A stretch of 64,000 nt of DNA from Aquincola tertiaricarbonis (GTDB lineage Bacteria > Pseudomonadota > Gammaproteobacteria > Burkholderiales > Burkholderiaceae_C): positions 1-64,000 of the forward strand of contig NZ_JZUE01000027.1 of NCBI RefSeq assembly GCF_000969605.1, given 5' to 3'. Below, piece by piece: positions 16,871-24,510 of this stretch (position 1 is its first letter; each line of letters begins with the position of its first letter). The position numbers and the translations under genes are program-made. Below the pieces are notes generated by a model. The model saw only the letters and a list, made by a program, of their open reading frames with translations, searched no databases and was not told the DNA's origin.

Positions 16871-18019
16871 ATGACCGACCTGTCTAGACAAGCCGACGTC
16901 ATCGTCGTCGGCGGCGGGCTCGTGGGCACCGCGGTGGCCTACGGCCTGGCGCGGCAGAAGGCCAGCGTGCTGGTGCTGGACGAAGGCGACCAGGCCTTTC
17001 GCGCAAGCCGCGGCAACTTCGGCCTGGTGTGGGTGCAGGGCAAGGGCTACGGCTTTGCGCCCTATGCCCGCTGGACGATGCGCTCGGCCCGCAGCTGGCC
17101 GCAACTGGCTGCCGAGTTGCTGCAGGAAACCGGCGTCGACGTGCAGCTGCGCCAGCCCGGCGGCTACGCCTTCTGCTTCACCGATGAAGAGCTGGAAGCG
17201 CGCCGCGCCCGCCTGCAGTCCATCCGCGACGACCTGGGCGGCCGGCCCGCCGACTACCCGTTCGAGATGCTGGACACCGCCACGGTGCGCGAGCGCGTGC
17301 CGCACATCGGCCCCGAGGTGGTGGGCGCCAGCTACACGCCGATGGACGGCCATGCCAACCCGCTGAAGCTGCTGCGTGCGCTGCATGCGGCCCTGCAGCA
17401 GCGCGGCGTGCGCGTGGTGCCCGGCAGCCCGGTGCAGCAGATCGGCCGCACTGCCGACGTGTTCACGGTGCAGGCCGGCGGCCAGCGCTGGCAGGCGCCG
17501 CGCATCGTGCTGGCGGCCGGCCTGGGCAACCGCACGCTGGCCGAGCAGGTGGGCCTGCATGCGCCGGTGCAGCCCAACCGCGGCCAGGTGCTGATCGGCG
17601 AACGGGCCGGGCACTTCCTCGACTTCCCGACGCTGAACGTGCGCCAGACCGACGAGGGCACGATCCAGCTCGGCGATTCGATGGAGGAGGTGGGCTTCGA
17701 CGACAGCACCACCACCGACGTGCTGGCCGCCATCGCCCGCCGCGGCGTGCGCAGCTTTCCGGTACTGGCCGGGCTGAAGCTGGTGCGGGCCTGGGGCGCG
17801 CTGCGGGTGATGAGCCCCGACGGCTTCCCGATCTACCAGCAGTCCGCGGCGCAGCCCGGTGCCTTCGTCACCACCTGCCACAGCGGCGTGACGCTGGCGG
17901 CCAACCATGCCCTGGCCATCGCGCCCTGGGTGCTGGGCGGCGCCAAGCCCGAAGAGATCAACCCGTTCGAGGGCAGCCGTTTCCTCGACCCGAACTACCA
18001 CTTCAGCCATGCCCACTGA
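16871..18019 (+). CDS. DAO-family FAD oxidoreductase, HcnC/OoxB-like subunit
   Basis: A 382-residue FAD-dependent oxidoreductase of the glycine/D-amino-acid oxidase family. The dinucleotide-binding motif is DVIVVGGGLVGTAVAYGLARQ (from about residue 9); the C-terminal flavin contact is in FVTTCHSGVTLAANHALAIA. It begins the base after the permease stop and overlaps the small iron-sulfur gene by 11 bp. The trio of DAO-type, [2Fe-2S] and FAD/BFD-type subunits is that of HcnABC, octopine/nopaline oxidase and D-hydroxyproline dehydrogenase complexes. This subunit should hold the amine-oxidising site. Confidence 0.88.
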   Translation: MTDLSRQADVIVVGGGLVGTAVAYGLARQKASVLVLDEGDQAFRASRGNFGLVWVQGKGYGFAPYARWTMRSARSWPQLAAELLQETGVDVQLRQPGGYAFCFTDEELEARRARLQSIRDDLGGRPADYPFEMLDTATVRERVPHIGPEVVGASYTPMDGHANPLKLLRALHAALQQRGVRVVPGSPVQQIGRTADVFTVQAGGQRWQAPRIVLAAGLGNRTLAEQVGLHAPVQPNRGQVLIGERAGHFLDFPTLNVRQTDEGTIQLGDSMEEVGFDDSTTTDVLAAIARRGVRSFPVLAGLKLVRAWGALRVMSPDGFPIYQQSAAQPGAFVTTCHSGVTLAANHALAIAPWVLGGAKPEEINPFEGSRFLDPNYHFSHAH

Positions 18020-18386
18020 CGCCAACCGCTCTCCGTTCCAGCCCTTGCCCGGCGCCGCGCCGGTGGCCATGGTGCAGATCCGCTTCGACGACCGGCTGCT
18101 GCAGGTGCCGGCCGGCACCACCGTGGCCGCTGCGCTGCTGCAGTCGGGCGTGCAGCGCTTTCGCAGCTCGGCTGTCAGCGGGGCGCCGCGTGCGCCCTAC
18201 TGCATGATGGGCGTGTGCTTCGAATGCCTGGTCGAGATCGACGGCGAAGCATCCCGCCAGGCCTGCCTGGTGACAGTGCGCGAAGGCATGCAGGTGCGCA
18301 CGCAGCAGGGGCTGCGCAGCTTCGGCGAACCGGCCGCTGCAACGGTCGCCATGCCCGTACCCGCGGAGGCCGGCCATGACGCCTGA
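18009..18386 (+). CDS. Small [2Fe-2S] subunit, HcnA-like
   Basis: A 125-residue ferredoxin-like protein. The cluster ligands are visible as PYCMMGVCFECLVEI (C-x4-C-x2-C) and a fourth Cys in RQACLVTV, about 18 residues later. This is the N-terminal [2Fe-2S] module found separately as HcnA, or fused to sarcosine oxidase alpha. It would pass electrons from the DAO-like subunit to the FAD/BFD subunit. It overlaps both neighbours by 11 bp, so the three products are probably made in equal amounts. Confidence 0.88.
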   Translation: MPTDANRSPFQPLPGAAPVAMVQIRFDDRLLQVPAGTTVAAALLQSGVQRFRSSAVSGAPRAPYCMMGVCFECLVEIDGEASRQACLVTVREGMQVRTQQGLRSFGEPAAATVAMPVPAEAGHDA

Positions 18387-19761
18387 AGCCGTGGACGTGG
18401 TGGTCATCGGCGCCGGGCCCGCCGGCATGTCGGCCGCCATCGCGGCGCGCCAAGCCGGTGCCAGCGTGGTGCTGCTGGACGAGCAGGCCGCGCCCGGCGG
18501 GCAGATCTACCGCGCCATCACGCAGGTGGATGCCGATGCGCGCCGGCTGGAGGTGCTGGGCCCCGACTACGGGGCTGGCCGCCCGCTGGCCGAGGCCTTC
18601 GCCCGCTGCGGCGCGCGGCATGAAGCCGGCGTGGCGGTGTGGGAGGTGACGCGCGACCACCAGGTGCATGCGCTGCAGAACGGCGGCGTGCGCAGCTGGC
18701 AGGCCCGGCGCGTGGTGCTGGCCACCGGCGCGATGGAGCGGCCGTTTCCCATCCCCGGCTGGACGCTGCCCGGCGTGATGACCGCCGGTGCCGCGCAGAT
18801 CCTGCTGAAGACCGCGCAGCTGGTGCCCACCACCGGTGGCCTGGTGCTGGCCGGCTGCGGCCCGCTGCTGTACCTGCTGGGCTGGCAGTACCTGCGGGCC
18901 GGCGTGGAGATCAGCGCCATCGTCGACACCACCGACCGCGCCGACCACCGCCGTGCGCTGGCCCATGCGGCCGGTGCCTTGCGCGGCTGGCGGGTGCTGG
19001 CCAAGGGCCTGAAGCTGATGACGGCGCTGCGCCGCGCCGGCGTGCCCTTCTTCACCGGCGCCACCGGGCTGGCGGTGGAAGGCACCGACCATGCGCAGGC
19101 ACTGCGCTTCGAGGCCGGCGGCCGCAGCCACCGCATCGAGGCCGCCACCGTGCTGCTGCACCAGGGCGTGGTGCCCAACACCCAGTTCAGCTGGAGCCTG
19201 CGCGCCGAGCACCGCTGGGACGAGGCGCAGCTGTGCTGGACGCCGCAGGCCGATGCCTGGGGCGAGCTCAGCGTGCCCGGCATCTTCATCGCGGGGGATG
19301 GCGGCGGCATCGGCGGTGCGCTGGCCGCGGCCTGCCAGGGCACGCTGGCCGGCCTGGCCGCGGCCGCGCAACTGGCGCGCATCGACGCCGCCGAGCGCGA
19401 CCGCCGTGCCGCGCCCGTGCGTGCCGAGCTGGCCACCCAGCTCGCCATCCGCCCCTTCCTGGATGCGTTGTACCGGCCCAAGCTGCGGGTGCCGGCCGAC
19501 GACGTGATCGTCTGCCGCTGCGAGGAAGTGACGGCCGGCGACCTGCGCGCCCATGTGGCGCTGGGCTGCACCGGCCCCAACCAGGCCAAGAGCTTCGGCC
19601 GCTGCGGCATGGGGCCGTGCCAGGGCCGCCTGTGCGGCCTGACCGTCACCGAGGTGATTGCCGAGGCCCGCGGCGTGTCGCCGGCCGAGGTGGGCTACTA
19701 CCGCATCCGCCCGCCGATCAAGCCGATCACGCTGGGCGAGTTGGCGCGCGAGGCGCGATGA
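18376..19761 (+). CDS. FAD/NAD(P)-binding subunit with BFD-like [2Fe-2S] domain, HcnB/OoxA-like
   Basis: A 461-residue flavoprotein. The Rossmann motif DVVVIGAGPAGMSAAIAARQAG starts at about residue 7. A second nucleotide-binding segment is GLVLAGCGPLLYLLGWQYL, and the FAD-end motif is SVPGIFIAGDGGGIGGALAA. The C-terminus (about 375-430) has the BFD-like iron-sulfur ligands CRCEE and CGMGPCQGR. This domain order matches HcnB and OoxA/NoxA, the electron-transfer alpha subunit of opine oxidases. Start overlaps the small subunit by 11 bp and its stop overlaps the next gene as ATGA. Confidence 0.9.
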   Translation: MTPEAVDVVVIGAGPAGMSAAIAARQAGASVVLLDEQAAPGGQIYRAITQVDADARRLEVLGPDYGAGRPLAEAFARCGARHEAGVAVWEVTRDHQVHALQNGGVRSWQARRVVLATGAMERPFPIPGWTLPGVMTAGAAQILLKTAQLVPTTGGLVLAGCGPLLYLLGWQYLRAGVEISAIVDTTDRADHRRALAHAAGALRGWRVLAKGLKLMTALRRAGVPFFTGATGLAVEGTDHAQALRFEAGGRSHRIEAATVLLHQGVVPNTQFSWSLRAEHRWDEAQLCWTPQADAWGELSVPGIFIAGDGGGIGGALAAACQGTLAGLAAAAQLARIDAAERDRRAAPVRAELATQLAIRPFLDALYRPKLRVPADDVIVCRCEEVTAGDLRAHVALGCTGPNQAKSFGRCGMGPCQGRLCGLTVTEVIAEARGVSPAEVGYYRIRPPIKPITLGELAREAR

Positions 19762-20900
19762 GCGCCGCGGCCTCGATCAGCGACGTGCTGGTCATCGGCG
19801 GCGGGCTGCAGGGCCTGTCGAGCGCGCTGCACCTGGTGCGCCGCGGCTGCAGCGTGCGGCTGCTGGAGGCCGACTACTGCGGCCGCCATGCCTCGGGCGT
19901 GAACGCCGGCGGCGTGCGCACCGTCGACCGCCACCTGGCCGAGGTACCGCTGTCGGTGGCGGCGCGCGCGCTGTGGCACCGCCTGCCCGAGCTGGTCGAC
20001 GAGCCCGCCGGCTTCGTGCCCAGCGGTCAGCTCAAGCTGGCCGAGACGCCGGACGAGCTGCTGACGCTGCAGGAGCGCGTGGCCACGCTGAATGCGATGG
20101 GCTTCACCCATGAACAGCTGATCGGCCCGGCCGACGTGCGGGAGCTGGTGCCCAGTCTCACGCCGCGCATCACCGGCGCGATCTGGGCGGAGGACGATGG
20201 CTACGCTTATCCGTTCGGCGTGGTGACGGCCTTCCGGCGCGCTGCCCAGCGGCGCGGCGTGCAGGTGCATGAAGGCACCCCCGCGCAGCGCATCGAGCGC
20301 GTGGGCAGCCTGTGGCAGGTGCACACGCCGCAGGGCCGTTTCGAGGCGCCGCACCTGGTCAACACCGCCGGTGCCTGGGCCGGCGAGATCGCCCGCCAGG
20401 CCGGCGAGCCGGTGCCGATCGAGGCCGGCGGCCTGATGCTGATGGTGACCACCCGCGTGCCGCCCTTCGTCAACCCGGTGCTGGGTGCGACGGGCAGGGC
20501 GCTGTCGTTCAAGCAGTTCGGCAACGGCACGGTGGTGATCGGCGGCGGCCTGCGCTGCAAGGCCGATGCGGTGGCGCGCCACGGCGAGGTGGACATGCTG
20601 CAGCTGGCGCGCAGCGCACACACCGTCACCGACCTGTTTCCGCACCTGCAGGGCCTGTCGATCAACCGCGCCTGGGCCGGCGTGGAGGGTTTCATGCCCG
20701 ACCAGATTCCCGTCATCGGCCCCAGCCGCACGCAGCCGGGGCTGGTGCATGCCTTCGGCTTCTCGGCCCACGGCTTCGAGCTGAGCCCGATCGTCGGGCA
20801 GATCGTGGCCGAGCTGGTGCTCGACGGTGCCAGCACCTTGCCGATCGCACCGTTCGCGATCGACCGCTTTGCTTCATCCACCCCAACCACACGACACTGA
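19758..20900 (+). CDS. Second DAO-family FAD oxidoreductase, sarcosine oxidase beta-like
   Basis: A 380-residue FAD-dependent oxidoreductase, distinct from the one at 16871. The motif DVLVIGGGLQGLSSALHLVRRG is at about residue 9. A conserved stretch CGRHASGVNAGGVRT follows, and the C-terminal flavin segment is GLVHAFGFSAHGFELSPIVG. It is closer to sarcosine oxidase beta and OoxB than to HcnC. Two DAO-type proteins in one operon may be alternative catalytic partners for the same electron-transfer subunits, or may catalyse two successive oxidations. ATGA coupling to the preceding gene. Confidence 0.87.
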   Translation: MSAAASISDVLVIGGGLQGLSSALHLVRRGCSVRLLEADYCGRHASGVNAGGVRTVDRHLAEVPLSVAARALWHRLPELVDEPAGFVPSGQLKLAETPDELLTLQERVATLNAMGFTHEQLIGPADVRELVPSLTPRITGAIWAEDDGYAYPFGVVTAFRRAAQRRGVQVHEGTPAQRIERVGSLWQVHTPQGRFEAPHLVNTAGAWAGEIARQAGEPVPIEAGGLMLMVTTRVPPFVNPVLGATGRALSFKQFGNGTVVIGGGLRCKADAVARHGEVDMLQLARSAHTVTDLFPHLQGLSINRAWAGVEGFMPDQIPVIGPSRTQPGLVHAFGFSAHGFELSPIVGQIVAELVLDGASTLPIAPFAIDRFASSTPTTRH

Positions 20901-20901
20901 C

Positions 20902-21258
20902 ATGACCACCGAAATCCAGCGCTTCCAGTCCACCCGCCGCCTGTCGCGCGTCGTCGTCCACGGCAACACGGTGTACGTGGCCGGCGTGACCGCCAGCAAC
21001 ACCGAGGGCGACATCGGCGCGCAGACCGCGGACGTGCTGGCCAAGATCGACCAGTACCTGGCGAGCGTGGGCAGCAGCCGCTCGCGCCTGCTGCAGGTGC
21101 AGATCTGGCTGAAGGACATCGAGCGCGACTTCGCCGGCATGAACGCCGTATGGGAATCCTGGATCCCCGAAGACGCCGTGCCCACCCGCGCCACCTGCGA
21201 AGCCAAGCTGGCCTCGCCGAAGCTGCTGGTGGAGATCATCGTCACGGCGGCGGTGTGA
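20902..21258 (+). CDS. RidA family imine/enamine deaminase
   Basis: A 118-residue RidA/YjgF family protein. Family marks: RLSRVVVHGNTVYVAGVTA, DIGAQTADVLAKIDQYL, LQVQIWLKDIERDFAGMNAVWESWI and a near-C-terminal PTRATCEAKLASPKLLVEI, which carries the substrate-binding Arg. It starts one base after the oxidase stop and closes the operon. RidA proteins hydrolyse reactive imines and enamines to keto acids and ammonia. That fits removal of the products of the upstream amine oxidases. Confidence 0.92.
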   Translation: MTTEIQRFQSTRRLSRVVVHGNTVYVAGVTASNTEGDIGAQTADVLAKIDQYLASVGSSRSRLLQVQIWLKDIERDFAGMNAVWESWIPEDAVPTRATCEAKLASPKLLVEIIVTAAV

Positions 21259-21291
21259 CGTGCCTGGTGGTGATTTGCTGAACTTAGGCGG

Positions 21292-21534
21292 TTTGCGCAG
21301 GGCCGTGCGGGCAGGCCCGGGGGCTTAGCTTCCGCGGTTCGCGCTTCGCGCGAACTGCCCTGCGCTGCTCGGGCCGGTAGCGCGCGGCCGAACTTCCGCC
21401 GCTCACTGCGTTCGCTGTGGTCGAACAACGGCCGCGAGTCAGACGTTGATGCGCGCTGCGCGCGCCGCCACCGGCCCTGCGCTGCTCGGCGCTCCACATG
21501 CGCCCCCGGGCCTGCCCGCACGGCCCTGCGCAAA
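21292..21534. repeat. Inverted-repeat-bounded element, copy C (243 bp)
   Basis: The ends 21292-21324 and 21502-21534 are perfect 33-bp inverted repeats beginning TTTGCGCAGGGCCGTGCGGG. Read on the minus strand, the interior parallels copies A and B in order: a GCGCGCGCAGCGCGC segment, GCGGCCGTTGTTCGACC, GCGAACGCAGTGAGC and TTCGGCCGCGCG. It then has a hairpin at 21337-21355 (GTTCGCGC, loop TTC, GCGCGAAC) in the place of the inner hairpin of A and B. Hence a diverged third member in opposite orientation. No target-site duplication was found. It may also act as a terminator for the ridA operon. Confidence 0.78.
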
Positions 21535-21615
21535 GGCCAGCGAGGGTGACTTGCCCGGACCGTCCGGCGCGGTCGCTCGGCTTGGCAGCTGATGATCGAT
21601 GTCGACGTCGCCGCG

Positions 21616-21635
21616 GCCCGAGCCGAGGCTCGGGC
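21616..21635. repeat. Perfect 9-bp-stem hairpin between elements C and B
   Basis: GCCCGAGCC, loop GA, GGCTCGGGC form a perfect stem of nine G:C-rich pairs. It lies between two inverted-repeat elements and has no T-tract, so it is not a canonical intrinsic terminator. Function unknown. Confidence 0.45.
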
Positions 21636-21694
21636 AAGGCGCAATGCTGTTGCCGGCGCACTCGTGGCAAGGCCCCTCGCATCAGATGAGCAGA

Positions 21695-21933
21695 GCCGTG
21701 CGGAGCGCGGTGCCCGGTGGGGCGATTTGTGGGGTGGAGAGGAGCGCAGTGCCGAGGTCGGCGCGCGCAGCGCGCCTCGTGATCTGATCCGCGGACGTTG
21801 TCCGAGCGCAGTGAACGCAGTGAACGTAGCGAGTTGGGCCGCGCGACCTCGGCGCGAGCACCGCAGCGCAGTCCGGCCCGCAGGGCCGGACCACCCCAGC
21901 ATGAGCCCCGCCGGGCACCGCCCCCCGCGCGGC
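21695..21933. repeat. Inverted-repeat-bounded element, copy B (239 bp)
   Basis: Same length and orientation on the plus strand as copy A. The terminal arms match at 24 of 28 positions (21695-21722 against 21906-21933). The inner hairpin is GTCCGGCCC, loop GCA, GGGCCGGAC (21871-21891): compared with copy A the stem is extended and the loop differs, yet pairing is kept. The tandem 9-mers appear as GCAGTGAAC, GCAGTGAAC, GTAGCGAGT, with the GT and GC variants in the opposite order to copy A. It lies about 120 bp upstream of the AI-2E/GAF gene. Confidence 0.8.
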
Positions 21934-22051
21934 GGTCGAACAGAAACAGCACCTGCGGCCTCACCACCGGAAAGTGCTCCGACCAGCCCCCCACACACCC
22001 CGACACCAGAAACACGGGGTGCTTCCCAAGTGCGGGCCCGCTGGCTGCTCC

Positions 22052-24496
22052 ATGGGCGGGCCCATGCCACCGCCCATGAAATCCGATCCGCATCCCGACG
22101 AACCCCTGCGCCCCGGCGGCCTGCTGCTGGCGCTGCTGCCCGAGGCGCGCCTGCTGGTCTCGCTCATCACCGCGGCCCTGGTGATCGCCGCGCTCTACTA
22201 CGGCCGCTCGATCCTGATGCCGCTGTTCCTGGCCTTCCTGCTGGGCTTCATGCTCGACCCGCTGGTCGTGCGCCTGAAGCGCTGGGGGCTGCCGCGGGTG
22301 TATGCCGTCATCGCGGTGATGGTGGGCGTGCTGGCCGCGCTGGGCCTGGCCACGGTGTTCCTGGGCAACCAGGTCAGCGCCCTCAGCGCCCAGCTGCCCA
22401 CCTACCAGAGCAACATCCAGCACAAGCTGCGCGAGCTGCGCAAGACGGCCGGGCAGCCCGGCATGTTCGACGGCGCGGTGCGCACCTTCGACGCCGTGCG
22501 CCGCGAGGTGGACAAGGCCGCGGCCAACACGCCGCGCACCGGTCCGCCGGTGCAGCGCGTGCATGTGGAGGAACGCCCCCTCACGCCGATGGAGCAGGCC
22601 ATCGAATGGGCCGAGGTGGGGCTGGCGCCGCTGGCCACCGCCGGCATCGTGCTGGTGTTCGTGGTGCTGGTGCTGCTGGACCGGGTGGACCTGCGCGACC
22701 GCCTGCTGCGGCTGTGGGGCGGCAGCCTGCACCGCTCCACCGACGCGATGGACGAGGCCGGCCGCCGCATCAGCCGCTACCTGACGATGCAGCTGGCGGT
22801 CAACGTGAGCTATGGCGTGCCGATGGCGCTGGGCCTGTGGGCCATCGGCGTGCCGGGCGCGCTGCTGTGGGGCGCGGTGGCGGCGCTGATGCGCTTCGTG
22901 CCCTACGTGGGGCCGATGATCGCCGCGGTGTTCCCGCTGGCGCTGGCCTTCGCGGTCGATCCCGGCTGGGACATGTTCCTGTGGACGGGCACGCTCATCA
23001 TCGTGCTGGAGGTGGTCAGCAACAACATCGTAGAGCCGCTGCTGTACGGCGCCAGCACCGGGCTGTCGGCCATGTCGCTGATGGTGGCGGCCACCTTCTG
23101 GACGGCGCTGTGGGGCCCCATCGGCCTCATCATGAGCACGCCGCTCACCGTGTGCCTGCTGGTGGTGGGCCACCACCTGCCGCGCTTCGCCTTCCTCAAC
23201 GTGCTGCTGGGCAGCCAGCCCGCGCTGGACCCGCCCACACGGCTGTACCAGCGGCTGCTGGCCGGCGACGTGGAGGAAGCCATCGAGGTGGCCACGCTGC
23301 AGGCGCAGGACGGCAACCTGGCCGCCTTCTACGACGACGCCGGCCTGCAGGTGCTGCGCATGGCCACCAGCGACCATGCCAGCGTGGCCACCGCCGAGCA
23401 CCGCCACCGCGTGGTCACCGGCATGGAGGCGCTGCTGGACGAACTGGTGGAGCTGCATCCGCCGCCGGCCAGCACCCGGCCGGGCGCGGTGTGCATCGGC
23501 GGCAAGTGGGAGGTGGACACGCTGGCCGCCCGCATGCTGGCCCATGCGCTGAGCCTGCAGGGCCGGCCCGCCGAGCACCGGCCCGCCGCCGCGCTGAATG
23601 CCGAGACCCTGGCCCGGCTGGACCTGCGCGGCGCGCGCACCGTGTGCATCTCCTACTTCGCGGTGGCGCCGGAAACCTCGGCCCGCCACTTCTGCAAGCG
23701 GCTGCGCCGGCTGTACCCGGAGCTGCGCATCGTGCTGGGCCTGTGGAACGCGCCCGAGCTGCTGCGCCAGGGCGAGACGCCGGAATCGCTGGGTGCCGAT
23801 GCGGTGGTCAGCTCGGTGGGCGAGGCCATGGTGCGCATGTCGCAGTACATGGGCGACGACCTGCCCGAAGGCTTCCTCGAAGCGCCGCTGCCCGCCGACG
23901 AACCGGCACGGCTGCAGGCGCTGCAGGCCAGCGGCCTGCTGGACCCGCGCGCCCGCACGCTGCTGGAGGCCGCCTCGCGCCGCGCGGCCGACATCTTCGA
24001 CATGCCGATGGCGCTGGTGTCGCTCATCACCGAGGACCGCCAGCAGGTGGGCGGCGCCTTCGGCAGCCTGCCGCTGGTCTCGTCGGCAGAAACGGCCGCC
24101 GGCGGCGTGGCACTGGGCGGCGACGACATGGGCATGCAGCGCCGCATGTCCCTGTGCGGCCATGTGGTGGCCGATGGCCACACCCTGGTGGTGCCCGACA
24201 TCGCGCGCGACCAGCGCTTTGCCAACAACCCCGCGATGCAGGACCGCGGCGTGCGCTTCTATGCCGGCGCGCCGCTGGTGGATGCCGCGGGCTTCAAGGT
24301 GGGCACGCTGTGCCTCGTGGACGTGACGCCGCGTGCGCTCACCACCCGCGAGGTGCGGCTGCTGGAATCCATGGCCGCCGACCTGATGGTGCAGCTGCGC
24401 AGCAGCGTCGCCCAGTGGGGCGCCGCCGCGCCGCCCGGCGAGAACGACCAGCCGCCCTCGGCCACCGTGGGCCAGCTGCTGCCCAGCACCGGCTGA
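22052..24496 (+). CDS. AI-2E/PerM-type permease fused to a C-terminal GAF domain
   Basis: An 814-residue membrane fusion protein. Residues about 25-385 are an AI-2E/PerM transporter with some eight helices (LITAALVIAALYYGRSILM, PLFLAFLLGFMLDPLV, GALLWGAVAALMRFVPYVGPMIAAVFP, LEVVSNNIVEPLLYG). Residues about 385-620 are a cytosolic linker with a possible Rossmann-like segment (GAVCIGGKWEVDTLAARML, RTVCISYFAVAPET). Residues about 635-795 are a GAF domain (ALVSLITEDRQQVGG, SLCGHVVADGHTLVVPDIARD, FYAGAPLVDAAGFKVGTLCLVD). The start is uncertain among three in-frame ATGs at 22052, 22064 and 22076. Small-molecule sensing coupled to transport is inferred. Confidence 0.88.
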   Translation: MGGPMPPPMKSDPHPDEPLRPGGLLLALLPEARLLVSLITAALVIAALYYGRSILMPLFLAFLLGFMLDPLVVRLKRWGLPRVYAVIAVMVGVLAALGLATVFLGNQVSALSAQLPTYQSNIQHKLRELRKTAGQPGMFDGAVRTFDAVRREVDKAAANTPRTGPPVQRVHVEERPLTPMEQAIEWAEVGLAPLATAGIVLVFVVLVLLDRVDLRDRLLRLWGGSLHRSTDAMDEAGRRISRYLTMQLAVNVSYGVPMALGLWAIGVPGALLWGAVAALMRFVPYVGPMIAAVFPLALAFAVDPGWDMFLWTGTLIIVLEVVSNNIVEPLLYGASTGLSAMSLMVAATFWTALWGPIGLIMSTPLTVCLLVVGHHLPRFAFLNVLLGSQPALDPPTRLYQRLLAGDVEEAIEVATLQAQDGNLAAFYDDAGLQVLRMATSDHASVATAEHRHRVVTGMEALLDELVELHPPPASTRPGAVCIGGKWEVDTLAARMLAHALSLQGRPAEHRPAAALNAETLARLDLRGARTVCISYFAVAPETSARHFCKRLRRLYPELRIVLGLWNAPELLRQGETPESLGADAVVSSVGEAMVRMSQYMGDDLPEGFLEAPLPADEPARLQALQASGLLDPRARTLLEAASRRAADIFDMPMALVSLITEDRQQVGGAFGSLPLVSSAETAAGGVALGGDDMGMQRRMSLCGHVVADGHTLVVPDIARDQRFANNPAMQDRGVRFYAGAPLVDAAGFKVGTLCLVDVTPRALTTREVRLLESMAADLMVQLRSSVAQWGAAAPPGENDQPPSATVGQLLPSTG

Positions 24497-24510
24497 CCGT
24501 GGCTTCAGCC
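24491..24510. terminator. Short hairpin between convergent stops
   Basis: GGCTGA, eight-base loop, TCAGCC. The stem covers the stop codons of the AI-2E/GAF gene and the acyltransferase gene, which are convergent with eight bases between them. Only six pairs and no T-tract, so this is a weak candidate for a shared terminator. Confidence 0.3.

Larger units (their letters stand above)
21259..22051. other. 793-bp non-coding region holding repeat elements C and B
   Basis: The longest gene-free stretch of the window. It lies between ridA and the AI-2E/GAF gene, both on the plus strand. It contains inverted-repeat element C (21292-21534), an isolated perfect hairpin (21616-21635) and element B (21695-21933). 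The remaining about 120 bp before the next gene shows no clear promoter. Arg/Ala-rich frames through it are by-products of repeat composition. Confidence 0.7.

Noticed and set aside
16871-20900. Hydrogen cyanide synthase (hcnABC)
   Set aside because: The subunit types match, but gene order differs, a second DAO gene and RidA are present, and an importer with an opine-type regulator is linked. Catabolic dehydrogenation fits better.
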